From JABMMZ01 sp964438995 (GTDB lineage: Bacteria; Bacteroidota; Bacteroidia; NS11-12g; UBA955): a stretch of DNA of 64,000 nucleotides. The position numbers and the translations under genes were made by a program. The notes beneath the pieces are model-generated. The model was not told the DNA's origin. It worked only from the letters and a program-made list of their open reading frames with translations, and did not search any database. Of this stretch, positions 16,453-25,236 are shown piece by piece. Every line of letters starts with the position of its first letter. The stretch's first letter is position 1. The stretch covers positions 62,001 through 126,000 of the forward strand of contig CAYTMQ010000007.1 in assembly GCA_964438995.1 (NCBI GenBank), in the 5' to 3' direction.

Positions 16453-16510
16453 GTCAACCTTGAGATGTTCGCATAAAGCAAGAAATAACAAACTACTAAC
16501 AAAGAATAAA

Positions 16511-16813
16511 ATGAGCCATAGGAAGTTTAAAATACATACTTTCATTAATGCGACAATTATTTGCTGTGTTTTAGCTTTTATTACCTTGGTTGGTGCGGTT
16601 GCGGTTGACGAAGGAACCGCGGGAACAGGCATTTTTTACTTTGCTGCCCTAGTACTTTCAAAACTATTTTATGTTTTTCGTTTCCCGACTCATACTCTCC
16701 TCTTCAATCTAATGAATGGTTCAATGTTTTTTATCGGATTATTTATCAATTGTATTTTGTTCGGCATTTTAACTGAAAGATTAATTGCGTTTTTTAAAAA
16801 TCGACATAAATGA
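16511..16813 (+). CDS. Small membrane protein, 100 aa (cassette gene)
   Basis: The ATG at 16511 is preferred over an in-frame TTG at 16451, which lies inside the right end of attC-like site 7. There are three predicted membrane helices: INATIICCVLAFITLVGAVA, FYFAALVLSKLFYVF and FIGLFINCILFGIL. A basic C-terminus (KNRHK) suggests it faces the cytoplasm. No family is recognised. Confidence 0.6.
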   Translation: MSHRKFKIHTFINATIICCVLAFITLVGAVAVDEGTAGTGIFYFAALVLSKLFYVFRFPTHTLLFNLMNGSMFFIGLFINCILFGILTERLIAFFKNRHK

Positions 16814-16856
16814 TAATTACTTTATTGACTCCAATTTTTAATACATTATTGCCAGT

Positions 16857-16917
16857 ATGTAACAACCGATTTGCAAAAAAAATATTTACCTTCACTACTT
16901 CTTCGCGGTCGTTATCC
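16857..16917 (+). repeat. Possible short attC-like site
   Basis: ATGTAAC and ACCG on the left face CGGTCGTT and GTTATCC on the right. At about 60 nt this is as short as the smallest attC sites. It lacks the conserved centre of the other copies. It is listed because a cassette boundary is expected between the genes at 16511 and 17093. Nothing else is seen between 16918 and 17092. Confidence 0.25.
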
Positions 16918-17092
16918 GCAGATTGCTTTGTGGTTACTGAAAGTAGAGATCTCCACATAAATATTAATATGAATAGGCTGTTCTTTTAACGAGAAAAGGT
17001 TTTAAACTTGAAGATTGAACTTGGAATAAAAAGAACATTTGATTAATTCAACTTAAAAAAAAATAATTGAGTAACCATTTATAACTTTAAAA

Positions 17093-17416
17093 ATGTGGCC
17101 ACCAATATCATTATTTGAATTAGAAATAAATATCCAGAGAGGAGAATTAGAGCTTGAAGGAGAATTATTGAATTTTTGGAACCTAATAAAAATTGAACCT
17201 CAAAAATGGCAGGAAAAAGAATATGGAGAGGAAGGTGGTGGATTTTGGGTAGTCGCGATTTTGGGAAATAAAGTAATTTACTACAATGATATTGAAGAAG
17301 GTTTTAATATTTCACCTTTTGAAACATATGGACACATTAAAGAATATTGGTGTCAACAATCTGAATTAAATGAGACTATAGAAGGACTTTATAAAAAAAT
17401 TAAAACTAACAAATAG
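17093..17416 (+). CDS. Hypothetical acidic protein, 107 aa (cassette gene)
   Basis: MWPPISLFELEINIQRGELELEGE opens a small, acidic, soluble protein. It contains a glycine run (EEGGGFWVVAILGNKVIYYNDIEEGF) typical of small alpha/beta proteins of the immunity-protein type. That resemblance is general and does not identify a family. No signal or membrane segment. It is followed by attC-like site 8. Confidence 0.55.
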   Translation: MWPPISLFELEINIQRGELELEGELLNFWNLIKIEPQKWQEKEYGEEGGGFWVVAILGNKVIYYNDIEEGFNISPFETYGHIKEYWCQQSELNETIEGLYKKIKTNK

Positions 17417-17417
17417 A

Positions 17418-17558
17418 AAATAACTACCTCTCGCAAGGTGTTGCCATAAGCGGAACTGAATCGTCTCAATTGGAAATTTGCGCAAGACTCAAAATTCGTT
17501 CTTCAATTGAACATTGTGCTAAAAATTCGCCACATCGTCAAGCCGTAAACAGTTAGCT
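17418..17558 (+). repeat. attC-like site 8
   Basis: Right end GTTAGCT (17552-17558) preceded by ATTCGCCACATCGTCAAGCC, matching sites 2 and 3. GAACATTGTGCTAAAAATTCGCC is shared with site 3. The left end is weaker (AAATAAC, then CTACC and ATAAGCGGAACT). Confidence 0.5.
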
Positions 17559-17605
17559 GCAAACAACCGAACAAATCCCGGTAAACAAAACAATTGACAA
17601 AAAAA

Positions 17606-18199
17606 ATGACATCTGAACAATTTGACACCTTTTGGACTTCGACCTATCCCGACACAATTCCTTTGGCACATTATTTTAAACATGACTACAAGGACAGGTG
17701 GTTCAGAATTCATAGCCTTCCTGAATCAAAAAGGTATCCAGATTCCGAGGAAGAGTGGCGAATTTTATTAAACAGGCAAAACACAATTATTACTGACTTA
17801 CTTGGTGACAATTCAGAAGTTTTATTAGTTAGTGGTGACTATCATTCAGATGAGCATGAAGAACTCTACCCAATCGAAAACGTAAAATCAATTTCTAGTA
17901 TTAATTTTATTCCTCTTCAACTTATTGATCTGCATAAATACAGTCCTGACCAATATGACCAAGGCCAAATTTTCAGACCAATGTTCAGTGAGCAAGTGTG
18001 GCAAAAAAATAAATTCGACAATATACTCAAAGACATTGCTGATGATATATTGCGTGTATTCTTTGTTTCAACTACAAAAAATTGCCTTGTTGCTCCATAC
18101 GACGGTGGCATCGACTTCGTTTTAAAAGACACTGAGACTAGGAATCTTTATAAAAGAAAATACAGCGACTGGTTATCTGAACACAACGACGGACTATAA
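17606..18199 (+). CDS. DUF3885-like protein, 197 aa (cassette gene)
   Basis: The ATG at 17606 is chosen over an in-frame TTG 12 nt upstream. The C-terminal motif CLVAPYDGGIDFVLKDTETRNLYKRKYSDWLSEHNDGL is what I recall as the hallmark of DUF3885 (PYDGGxD, then R...Y..W.S....GL). These are small soluble proteins of unknown function that are common in accessory DNA and near polymorphic toxins. The rest of the protein has no recognisable catalytic motif. Confidence 0.7.
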   Translation: MTSEQFDTFWTSTYPDTIPLAHYFKHDYKDRWFRIHSLPESKRYPDSEEEWRILLNRQNTIITDLLGDNSEVLLVSGDYHSDEHEELYPIENVKSISSINFIPLQLIDLHKYSPDQYDQGQIFRPMFSEQVWQKNKFDNILKDIADDILRVFFVSTTKNCLVAPYDGGIDFVLKDTETRNLYKRKYSDWLSEHNDGL

Positions 18200-18309
18200 C
18201 AACTAGGTTTAACTGCACCAAGTTTGCCTCAGTGTAAATTTGAATCGGCTATCGATTTGGCGGACGGCTAAGTCGGCCGGAACTTCTTCAAGCTGCAAAG
18301 TGGTTTAGC
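18194..18309 (+). repeat. attC-like site 9 (degenerate)
   Basis: Left CTATAAC overlaps the end of the preceding gene. The right part, CTTCTTCAAGCTGCAAAGTGGTTTAGCT, resembles site 4 (CTTCGCCAAGCTGCAAAACTTTAGCT). GGCGGACGGCTAAGTCGGCC in the middle forms its own stem. Confidence 0.4.
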
Positions 18310-18361
18310 TAATTAGGCGTAAATACCTTTTAAGAAATAAGTCGACTGACAAAGAAATTAA

Positions 18362-18838
18362 ATGAAAACTATACAAATAGAATTCGCAAAACTCAGACAC
18401 GCTTATATCGTGGTTAAAAGGTTTATCGACAAAGAAACTGATGGTTATAACAAACTAGAATCTTTGGACAATAAATTATGCAGTGACATCGGACTTTATG
18501 GCGACGACAATTTAGAGTTTCTAGAAAAGTTCGTTGAAAAATTTGAACTTGACTACAAAGACTTTCAGTACGATAGGCACTTTCATTCAGAAGGAGAGCT
18601 TTTTGGTTCTGATGCAGCTTTAGGGAAGCTACTTACATTATCTGTGTGGTTACCATTAAAAACAATTGAACTTCTTACTTTTAATAAAGTCAAAATTCCG
18701 AAACCTGAATTTAATCAACCTAGTAGACAAGTTTCTGACCTCACTTTTAAAGACTTACTGACTTGGTATATTGAAAAGGAATATAAGTCAAGTTCAAGTA
18801 TTAAATACGAAATTAAAAAAGTACAGGAGGACATATGA
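18362..18838 (+). CDS. DUF1493-like protein, 158 aa (cassette gene)
   Basis: Residues about 35-70 (LCSDIGLYGDDNLEFLEKFVEKFELDYKDFQYDRHFHSE) match the core of DUF1493, a small helical family resembling an acyl carrier protein fold, with the D-x-G-x-x-G-D-D signature. LTFKDLLTWYIEKEY near the C-terminus is the matching last helix. Family function is unknown. No carrier-protein Ser is evident. It sits between attC-like sites 9 and 10. Confidence 0.7.
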   Translation: MKTIQIEFAKLRHAYIVVKRFIDKETDGYNKLESLDNKLCSDIGLYGDDNLEFLEKFVEKFELDYKDFQYDRHFHSEGELFGSDAALGKLLTLSVWLPLKTIELLTFNKVKIPKPEFNQPSRQVSDLTFKDLLTWYIEKEYKSSSSIKYEIKKVQEDI

Positions 18839-18868
18839 GCGAATCGCACCAATATTTCGGCAACTTAG

Positions 18869-18969
18869 CTAAAACAGCACCTTCTTGCAATTTTTTGTGA
18901 GTTATCGATCAATTTTATATATTGATAAAGTAAAATCTGCCACTTCGCAAAGCCGCTAAACGGCAAGTG
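18869..18969 (+). repeat. attC-like site 10 (degenerate)
   Basis: Left AGCTAAAACAGC, right CTGCCACTTCGCAAAGCCGCTAAACGGC, which resembles the right arms of sites 2, 3 and 8. The core box GTTAG has become GGCAAGT. A central stem ATCGATCAATTT is weak. Confidence 0.35.
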
Positions 18970-18989
18970 TAAATTTAATCAACCAACCA

Positions 18990-19439
18990 ATGAAAGTAAT
19001 TCAGGATATAATTTGTCAAGTTTATGCTGGACAAAAGTCAATGAAAACGATTGACTTGGTTTTGAAAATGTTTATCCCTGATTATGAAAAATTAAATTTA
19101 GACTACGTATCTCGACTTGATGATGAGAATTACGTATTTAAAACCGAATACGAAATGATAAATTATTTCATAGAAAACTCTGGACTAAATCAGACGTTCT
19201 ATTGGAATAAAAGCTATGACAACCCTGATAGAATTATGGTTGGTGCAATAATTACTGAAGACGACAAATTAATAATGAGTCTGACTATTTATGGTAATGA
19301 AGAAACAGCAAATAAATATTTAGAAAAACTTAAATCAGTTTTGAATTCTGACATTGGAGTCATTTCATACATTAATCCAGCAGACTATGAAAATGGACTA
19401 GACTTTATTTCAAAATATGGACAGAACAACCGCCACTAA
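18990..19439 (+). CDS. Hypothetical protein, 149 aa (cassette gene)
   Basis: A soluble alpha/beta protein that starts MKVIQDIICQVYAGQKSM. The repeated strand-helix pattern (DRIMVGAIITEDDKLIMSLTIYGNEETANKYLEKL) is compact and resembles small immunity-type proteins, but no family is recognised. The region after it, to 19584, contains only weak site-like sequence (AAGCGTTATTAGGT at about 19542). Confidence 0.6.
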   Translation: MKVIQDIICQVYAGQKSMKTIDLVLKMFIPDYEKLNLDYVSRLDDENYVFKTEYEMINYFIENSGLNQTFYWNKSYDNPDRIMVGAIITEDDKLIMSLTIYGNEETANKYLEKLKSVLNSDIGVISYINPADYENGLDFISKYGQNNRH

Positions 19440-19584
19440 TTGCACTTTGGTAATGGGCAGGAGATTACCATCACACTTCTTCGCGTTGATGTCCTAAAGA
19501 AAGTTTTAATTTTAATGACCCCATATCTGCGAATCCACAAAAGCGTTATTAGGTATTAACTCAACGATACGTTTGAATCAAAAC

Positions 19585-19908
19585 ATGAGCATATTGAAAA
19601 TCTTGGGCAAATTGAATGTAATAATTGCATCAATGTTGATAGTATTAAACATTTACTTTATACCAAAAACAATATGGCATTTTAATCATTTCGGTGGACC
19701 ATATTACAGTATTTTACCAATGGTCATTAGTTTGATAATTAATGGGTCTTTGTTAACAGCATTGCTTGTTATACTAAACAAAGAAAATCAAAATGTATTT
19801 TTGTTCATTATAAATCTATTCGCTTTTACCTTAGCTGTTTTGTATATTACCATGGAAATTTCTATCAATCTAGAAATGGGACATAATTGGAACTACAATT
19901 TACTGTAA
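19585..19908 (+). CDS. Small membrane protein, 107 aa
   Basis: The ATG at 19585 is preferred over an in-frame TTG at 19573. Three hydrophobic helices are predicted: LNVIIASMLIVLNIYFI, ILPMVISLIINGSLLTALLVIL and VFLFIINLFAFTLAVLYI. No conserved motif is recognised. It is the last gene of the attC-like array and is followed at once by the first copy of the dispersed hairpin element. Confidence 0.55.
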   Translation: MSILKILGKLNVIIASMLIVLNIYFIPKTIWHFNHFGGPYYSILPMVISLIINGSLLTALLVILNKENQNVFLFIINLFAFTLAVLYITMEISINLEMGHNWNYNLL

Positions 19909-19964
19909 CAACAAGACTTTGTTAAAAGAGAGATGGACGAATAAAAACTCGATTTGAAATAAAG

Positions 19965-20252
19965 CCCCCAACCTCATAACATTGAAACACTTTCCCCCAA
20001 TCCCCAACGCCACCGCTAGCTACAGAGTAGCGTTTTGTCAGCGACAAGATATTAGCCCAGGCTGAAAAATTTTCAAAGAAAATTGTGAGGCCTGGGTTTT
20101 TGCGCCCGCAAAAAAAGGAGCCCCGTAGGTGGCGACCAAAAGAAATCGAAGGAAAGATTTGTAAAATAAGTCCCCAACCTTGTATGGTTGGTTTGGTCAG
20201 CTTCACCAACCTTGTAAGGTTGAAATTTCCGAAAAAACAACCTTGTAAGGTT
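19965..20252 (+). repeat. Dispersed multi-hairpin element, copy A
   Basis: It begins CCCCCAACCTCATAA and contains a series of stems: GCTAC-AGA-GTAGC with variation, TTGTC-AGC-GACAA, CCCAGGC...GCCTGGG, TTTTTGCG-CC-CGCAAAAA, then three AACCTTGTAAGGTT palindromes. It fills the spacer between the genes at 19585 and 20267. The last palindrome ends 14 nt before the next ATG and so may affect translation initiation. Confidence 0.75.
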
Positions 20253-20266
20253 CATTTCAAAATCAA

Positions 20267-20926
20267 ATGAGTAGAAGAGAAAGACGACAAAATAAAAGAG
20301 AAAGTCAGAAGAAAATTCCTCCTAAGTCCCCGCCTGAAATTGTGTCAAAGGGAGAGCGGATTTTTGCAATTGCGGTCTCCTTGACGATTGTTTTCTTTTT
20401 TCTTTATTTGGCTCATCGCGATAATTCATTACCTGAAGATGAACTTAGCTCAATCTATGTTACTCTTAAAGATACACCAAAATATGACGAATATCAAATC
20501 AAATCAACAACATATCGAGACATCATACTTACTACCAAAGAATATCAAAGGGAGTTTAAAATTACTGCAATGACATATAATGCGACCAATCATGATGCCT
20601 TTAAAACAAATGTTTTTGCTGGAGACAAAGTTGAACTTAAAGTGAAAAAATCAGATTTGGAGGACTTAAACGACAATACCTATTGGAATAATTATAATGA
20701 TGTTTATGGACTAAGTAAAGACGGGATAAACTACATTGATATAAAATTAAGAACGAGATTAATAGATATAGACAGTAAATATGCATACTTTATGGTAGTG
20801 TTTGGTTTGGTGATTTTACCTTACGGTTTTATAAAACGTAAACCATATATTGATTTTGATACAGCTATTGCAGCAACAGCAATAATTGGATTAATCGTTT
20901 TGTTCATTGCTCACAAACTAAAATGA
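20267..20926 (+). CDS. Hypothetical membrane protein, 219 aa
   Basis: A very basic N-terminus (MSRRERRQNKRESQKK) precedes one helix at about 32-50. A soluble periplasm-size domain follows (about 55-165, rich in Asp, Lys and Thr), then two helices at about 172-190 and 199-216. The soluble part (YRDIILTTKEYQREFKI, VFAGDKVELKVKK) is strand-rich and could be a small OB-like or DUF3592-type domain, but this is not firm. The start is the first ATG after hairpin element A. Confidence 0.65.
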   Translation: MSRRERRQNKRESQKKIPPKSPPEIVSKGERIFAIAVSLTIVFFFLYLAHRDNSLPEDELSSIYVTLKDTPKYDEYQIKSTTYRDIILTTKEYQREFKITAMTYNATNHDAFKTNVFAGDKVELKVKKSDLEDLNDNTYWNNYNDVYGLSKDGINYIDIKLRTRLIDIDSKYAYFMVVFGLVILPYGFIKRKPYIDFDTAIAATAIIGLIVLFIAHKLK

Positions 20927-21015
20927 AAAAAAACTTTAAACAGCGTTTAAAGAAAAACTAAGTAGAAAGACTAAATCCACATATCGGCGCGACCGAAAGT
21001 GTTAGGTACTAGAAT

Positions 21016-21168
21016 ATGACAAACAAAAACAACATAGAAATTTGGTGGACAGACCTATTGAAAAAGCATCGAGGTTATATAGGGTCTGGTTATGACTATA
21101 TCGAATATCTCAACAAGTTTTTTGTGAACCTTAATAATGCAGACAAACAATCAAAAATTGGAAGTTAG
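21016..21168 (+). CDS. Small ORF or gene remnant, 50 aa
   Basis: MTNKNNIEIWWTDLLKKHRG begins 9 nt after a GTTAGGT box (21000-21006), the same spacing as cassette genes to their upstream attC right end. It closes after 50 residues with no downstream repeat. It looks like the 5' part of a larger helical protein, so it could be a truncated cassette gene. The remaining intergenic DNA on either side shows no gene. Confidence 0.35.
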   Translation: MTNKNNIEIWWTDLLKKHRGYIGSGYDYIEYLNKFFVNLNNADKQSKIGS

Positions 21169-21311
21169 AAAAATAATTTCAACAAACCTCACCATGTCAA
21201 AATTTTGGCGTTAGTGGTGTTAGAAGCTTTTTGGTTCTGAATAAAATGATGATTATCCGATTGGGCTTCGAAATTTCAACTAACCAATAACAAATATTTT
21301 TAAAATTTAGA

Positions 21312-21788
21312 ATGATGAATTTAAAACAAGGAATGATGACAAAAAATATAGTAGTCATGCTATTTGTAATGTTATGCATATACATAACTGTAAAGGCACA
21401 TGGATTTTACGATTGGAAAATAGAGTTTGCAAATGTTACACAAGAACATACGAATGATTCTATTGTTCCAAGTTTTCCTGGAGGAGATAATGCCTTATTT
21501 GATAAATTGAAGAAAGAAGTACATTATCCTCAAGTTGCACTCGAAAATGGTATAGAAGGCTACGTAGTGATTCAATTTAAAGTCAATAAAGACAGCACAA
21601 TAAGCGAATTAACGACACTAAAAGATAATGGAAGTGAATATTGTTCAAAAGAAGTTATTAGAGTTTTAAAAAAAATATCAAAATGGAATCCGGCAATTAA
21701 AGACGGTCAGCCCATCTCTGCATTTTTTGTTTTAAAAGCGTATTTTAGCTTTGAGTATATCAAAAACAAAAATGAGACAAAAGAATAG
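21312..21788 (+). CDS. TonB C-terminal domain protein
   Basis: An N-terminal hydrophobic signal anchor (KNIVVMLFVMLCIYITVKA) is followed from about residue 50 by a TonB-type C-terminal domain: FPGGDNALFDKLKKEVHYPQVALENGIEGYVVIQFKVNKDSTI, ending KWNPAIKDGQPISAFFVLKAYF. The P-x-x-A-x-x-x-x-I-x-G-x-V pattern is the usual TonB-domain signature in Bacteroidota. It lacks the proline-rich spanning segment of an energy-coupling TonB and has no ExbBD neighbours, so it is probably a short secreted TonB-like protein. Confidence 0.8.
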   Translation: MMNLKQGMMTKNIVVMLFVMLCIYITVKAHGFYDWKIEFANVTQEHTNDSIVPSFPGGDNALFDKLKKEVHYPQVALENGIEGYVVIQFKVNKDSTISELTTLKDNGSEYCSKEVIRVLKKISKWNPAIKDGQPISAFFVLKAYFSFEYIKNKNETKE

Positions 21789-21837
21789 TCAATTTGCAAT
21801 GGTTCTCAGTTAACCTCCATCAAAATGTTGCAACTCA

Positions 21838-22100
21838 TTCCCCCAATCCCCAATACCACCACTAGCTACAGAGTAGCGTCTTGTCAGCGACAAAATATTA
21901 GCCCAGGCTGAAAAATTTTCGAAGAAAATTGAGAGGCCTGGGTTTTTGCGCCCGCAAAAAAAAGGAGCCCCGTAGGCGGCGACCAAAAGAAATCGAAGGA
22001 GAGATTTGTAAAATAGGTCCCCAACCTTGTAAGGTTGGTTTGGTCCGCTTCACCAACCTTGTAAGGTTGAAATTTTCGAAAAAACAACCTTGTAAGGTTG
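21838..22100 (+). repeat. Dispersed multi-hairpin element, copy B
   Basis: Same order of stems as copy A and the same orientation. All three terminal palindromes have the GT centre (AACCTTGTAAGGTT). It occupies most of the spacer between the TonB-like gene and the gene at 22180. Confidence 0.75.
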
Positions 22101-22179
22101 GACTTGTCAAACATTCTACTATTTTAGTATCAGTTTAAACATCATTATTTAAATTTACAAGTAAATCAATAGATATCAA

Positions 22180-23448
22180 ATGCGAATCAAAATAATTTTC
22201 TTAGGCTTATTTGGTCATTTTTGTTTAAGTACTATCAATTGTTTTGGATTGTCAAGAAGTGTAGATTTTGATAGTACAATATGGAGTAAAAAATGGTATC
22301 CAAATAACAACGCTCGACTTAAAGGTGCAGTTGTACTTGATAGTTTAGGCACCTTGATGGTAGTTGGTCAGAATTTTACAACGACGGATTCCATAGATCA
22401 TCCAACCACAATAGCTGTGATATCTGCTGATGGTAAGATGTTGCAAGAAAAACATATTGGAAGAACAGGGGTTTATAAAAAGAATTATAGAGAACTTAAA
22501 CACTATAATTGGGATAGTTATGAAGAGAGATTGGTGCAGATTTTCAAAACCAATGATAATAAGATATTATTAGTTGGGTATAAAACATTTAAGAATAGGC
22601 AGCGCAGATTGTGGTTAGTGGAAGTTGATGATAAGTTGAATTTTTTAGTAGATACTGTGTACATGGATTTGGTTGTGAGTGATATTGGAAAATATTTTCC
22701 ATTAAATACCACAGATGGATGGATGTTAATTACAGATCATTATTGGGAAGTAAACGGGTTGTCTAAATATGGCGTTTCAGTTTATTATTTTAATGACAGT
22801 TTGGCCTGTATTGATATAATAAGAAGTGTCACTTGTAATGTTGGTAAAAACATGTTTAGATTAAATGCTATATCAGATGTTGTTGATTTTGGTGATGATG
22901 TTTTTATTGCTGGAATGGGCGGATTTACAAGTGATTCTCTTGATGAAGATAAGGTAATTGTCCTTAGAAGGGGGTGTATTTTAAGTTTTAATAAGACAAC
23001 AAAGAAAGTTAGACTTATTAAAATAGAAAATAAAGGTATGTACCCATTTAGTTTGCTTAATCAAAACAATCAAATATGTGTTGTTTATTCTCAAGAGAAA
23101 AAGAACAAGCAAGGTATTTATCTTGGAACGCATGTATTAGTGTGTTATAATGCCAAGTTTGTTGAAATGTGGAGAGATACTCAAGCTATAGGTAGAATAG
23201 GATGGACAGGCAAACTGTTTTTTGTAAATGGGGAATGGCTGAGTTACGGAACGTCATATTTGAAAGCCAAAGGAAGTTCATTCTATTTGCTAAGATACAA
23301 TGCCAAAGGAAAGTTATTAGAGAAAAGATTGTCAACAACAAATTACGACCCCGCATTTATTCAAATTGTCGCAATTAATAAAACTACATTCTATCATTTA
23401 TTAGTAGATGATAGCTGGAGAATAGATAAAATTAATTACTCAGAATGA
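22180..23448 (+). CDS. Hypothetical secreted protein, 422 aa, beta-propeller-like
   Basis: An N-terminal hydrophobic stretch (IKIIFLGLFGHFCLSTINCFG) is a plausible signal peptide. The rest is strand-rich with repeated motifs of the type DxLGTLMVVGQNF, NKILLVGYKTF, DGWMLITDHYW and DVFIAGMGGF, suggesting blades of a propeller or delta-60-like repeats. No sorting domain is seen at the C-terminus. Function unknown. It lies between hairpin elements B and C. Confidence 0.65.
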   Translation: MRIKIIFLGLFGHFCLSTINCFGLSRSVDFDSTIWSKKWYPNNNARLKGAVVLDSLGTLMVVGQNFTTTDSIDHPTTIAVISADGKMLQEKHIGRTGVYKKNYRELKHYNWDSYEERLVQIFKTNDNKILLVGYKTFKNRQRRLWLVEVDDKLNFLVDTVYMDLVVSDIGKYFPLNTTDGWMLITDHYWEVNGLSKYGVSVYYFNDSLACIDIIRSVTCNVGKNMFRLNAISDVVDFGDDVFIAGMGGFTSDSLDEDKVIVLRRGCILSFNKTTKKVRLIKIENKGMYPFSLLNQNNQICVVYSQEKKNKQGIYLGTHVLVCYNAKFVEMWRDTQAIGRIGWTGKLFFVNGEWLSYGTSYLKAKGSSFYLLRYNAKGKLLEKRLSTTNYDPAFIQIVAINKTTFYHLLVDDSWRIDKINYSE

Positions 23449-23487
23449 ATTTAATTGTTTTACAATAATATCAATCAGATTCTTAGC

Positions 23488-23746
23488 TTCCCCAACCTCA
23501 TAATTTTGCAACACCTTCCCCCAATCCCCAACGCCTCCACAAGCTACAGAGTAGCGTTTTGTCAGCGACAAGATATTAGCCCAGGCTGAAAAATTTTCGA
23601 AGAAAATTGTGAGGCCTGGGTTTTTTGCGCCCGCAAAAAAATGGAGCCCCGTAGGTGGCGACCAAAAGAAATCGAAAGAGAAATTTGTAAAATAGTCCCC
23701 CAACCTTGTAAGGTTGAAATTTTCGAAAAAACAACCTTGAAAGGTT
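23488..23746 (+). repeat. Dispersed multi-hairpin element, copy C
   Basis: Begins CCCCAACCTCATAATTTT like copy A. The last unit reads AACCTTGAAAGGTT and one of the usual three palindromes is missing. Same orientation as the others. Confidence 0.75.
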
Positions 23747-23835
23747 AAAGTGTACAGGTTCACATTAAGTATTAGAGAAGTGAGCAATTTTATTGATAAC
23801 ATCATTTGTAATATTAATTTCATAAGTCACATTGA

Positions 23836-24561
23836 ATGAGACATTTTTTTTATATAATACCTTTATTGTTTGCCATGCTTTCCTGTGGACAATCCTCTAT
23901 GAAAACTGAAGAAATTGAATATATCAAGGACAATCAAGACCAATTCACCTTTTTGGTATTTGATAAATCACAAGTTGACACATTTATGTCAAAATATGCG
24001 CCTTTAAATTTTGGAAACAATTTACTCAAACAGGACATATTACAACTGACTAAATCTAATCTTAACAGCAATGAGTTAAACGGGGATTCTTCATTTAGTA
24101 AAAACACAAATAGGCCTGACTCTTCAGATTTCAATCTAGCAAAGACTATTATAAAAGCAACATGCGAAAGAGGTGAAGAAGACCATTTTCAAGAATGTCT
24201 TAACTATTTGTTCTTTAACAAATGTTTACCGAAAGATTTTCAAAATAAGTGGACTCAAACATTTCAAGGAGATTTCAGATTTAACGCTTCGTTTTTTGCA
24301 ACTCTAAGAGACAAATGCCAAGTATTCGATAATTTGATTTATGGAGAAATTGGTCACTGGGATGAAGAATTGATGACAATTTTTAATGGTCATATTTTCA
24401 ACGAAATAACGCCAGACATAGCGCAACAAATAAAGGAATTAATTGAAAAAGATAAAAGTTTTGATGATATAGAATTTAAAAAAGACAGAACTTATTTTAT
24501 CTATTTCCTTGAAATGACTATTAAAAAAGAATGGAGAATGATCTTGATCGATTGGAACTAA
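23836..24561 (+). CDS. Hypothetical lipoprotein, 241 aa
   Basis: MRHFFYIIPLLFAMLSCGQS has a clear lipobox with Cys at 17, so it is lipidated and probably outer-membrane anchored. The mature part is helical and acidic, with cysteines in CERGEEDHFQECLNYLFFNKCL (about 113-135). No family recognised. It lies between hairpin elements C and D. Confidence 0.65.
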   Translation: MRHFFYIIPLLFAMLSCGQSSMKTEEIEYIKDNQDQFTFLVFDKSQVDTFMSKYAPLNFGNNLLKQDILQLTKSNLNSNELNGDSSFSKNTNRPDSSDFNLAKTIIKATCERGEEDHFQECLNYLFFNKCLPKDFQNKWTQTFQGDFRFNASFFATLRDKCQVFDNLIYGEIGHWDEELMTIFNGHIFNEITPDIAQQIKELIEKDKSFDDIEFKKDRTYFIYFLEMTIKKEWRMILIDWN

Positions 24562-24700
24562 AGCAACTTATTGTTTGATTCATCATCAAGCGGGATTGTT
24601 TTTATTTGATGCGTGATAGAATCTATCTTTATACCTTTCAATTAAAATATTTAGACAAATGCATATCAAATGTTAAGCAATTACTTAGAATATAACCTGT

Positions 24701-24960
24701 TTCCCCCAATCCCCTTCACCGCTAGCTACAGAGTAGCGTCTTGTCAGCGACAAAATATTAGCCCAGGCTGAAAAATTTTCGAAGAAAATTGAGAGGCCTG
24801 GGTTTTTGCGCCCGCAAAAAAAAGGAGCCCCGTAGGTGGCGACCAAAAGAAATCAATGGAGAGAATTGTAAAATAGTCCCCCAACCTTACAAGGTTGGTT
24901 TTGTCCGCTTCCCCAACCTTACAAGGTTGAAATTTTCGAAAAAACAACCTTACAAGGTCG
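24701..24960 (+). repeat. Dispersed multi-hairpin element, copy D
   Basis: Same hairpin order as copy B, but all terminal palindromes have the AC centre (CCTTACAAGG), the reverse complement of those in copy B, while the rest of the element keeps its orientation. Confidence 0.75.
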
Positions 24961-25236
24961 GATTGAATATCAATAAATTACACATCTCATCTCACTTCAT
25001 CTTCACAACACACCCCTTTAAAACTAAAAGGTTCCTTTTATTTTAAATTCAAAAAATTGGTCTCTCAAATTCTTTTTTATGTTTAAAAAGTCAATGCATT
25101 ATTGAATAATCTTTAAATAATAAATACTAAAAGGTTATTTAGGTATCGCTAAACTTAACAAACAGATAATTTTGTTTTTACAATCGCCTTCAGAAACTTT
25201 AAATACTTTTATCGATGTTTTTTATCTATAAAATAA
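24961..25236 (+). other. AT-rich spacer before the symporter gene
   Basis: No gene is seen. The stretch is very AT-rich (AAATAATAAATACT, TTTTGTTTTTACAATC) and presumably holds the promoter of the Na/Pi symporter gene at 25237. I could not place a convincing -33/-7 pair. Confidence 0.4.

Noticed and set aside
1..21000. Insertion sequence or prophage as the source of the accessory region
   Set aside because: No transposase, integrase, phage structural gene or terminal inverted repeat of an IS was seen.
21884..22138. Open frames on both strands inside the hairpin elements
   Set aside because: Similar frames recur in each copy because the DNA is repeated. They encode low-complexity sequence and lack start signals.
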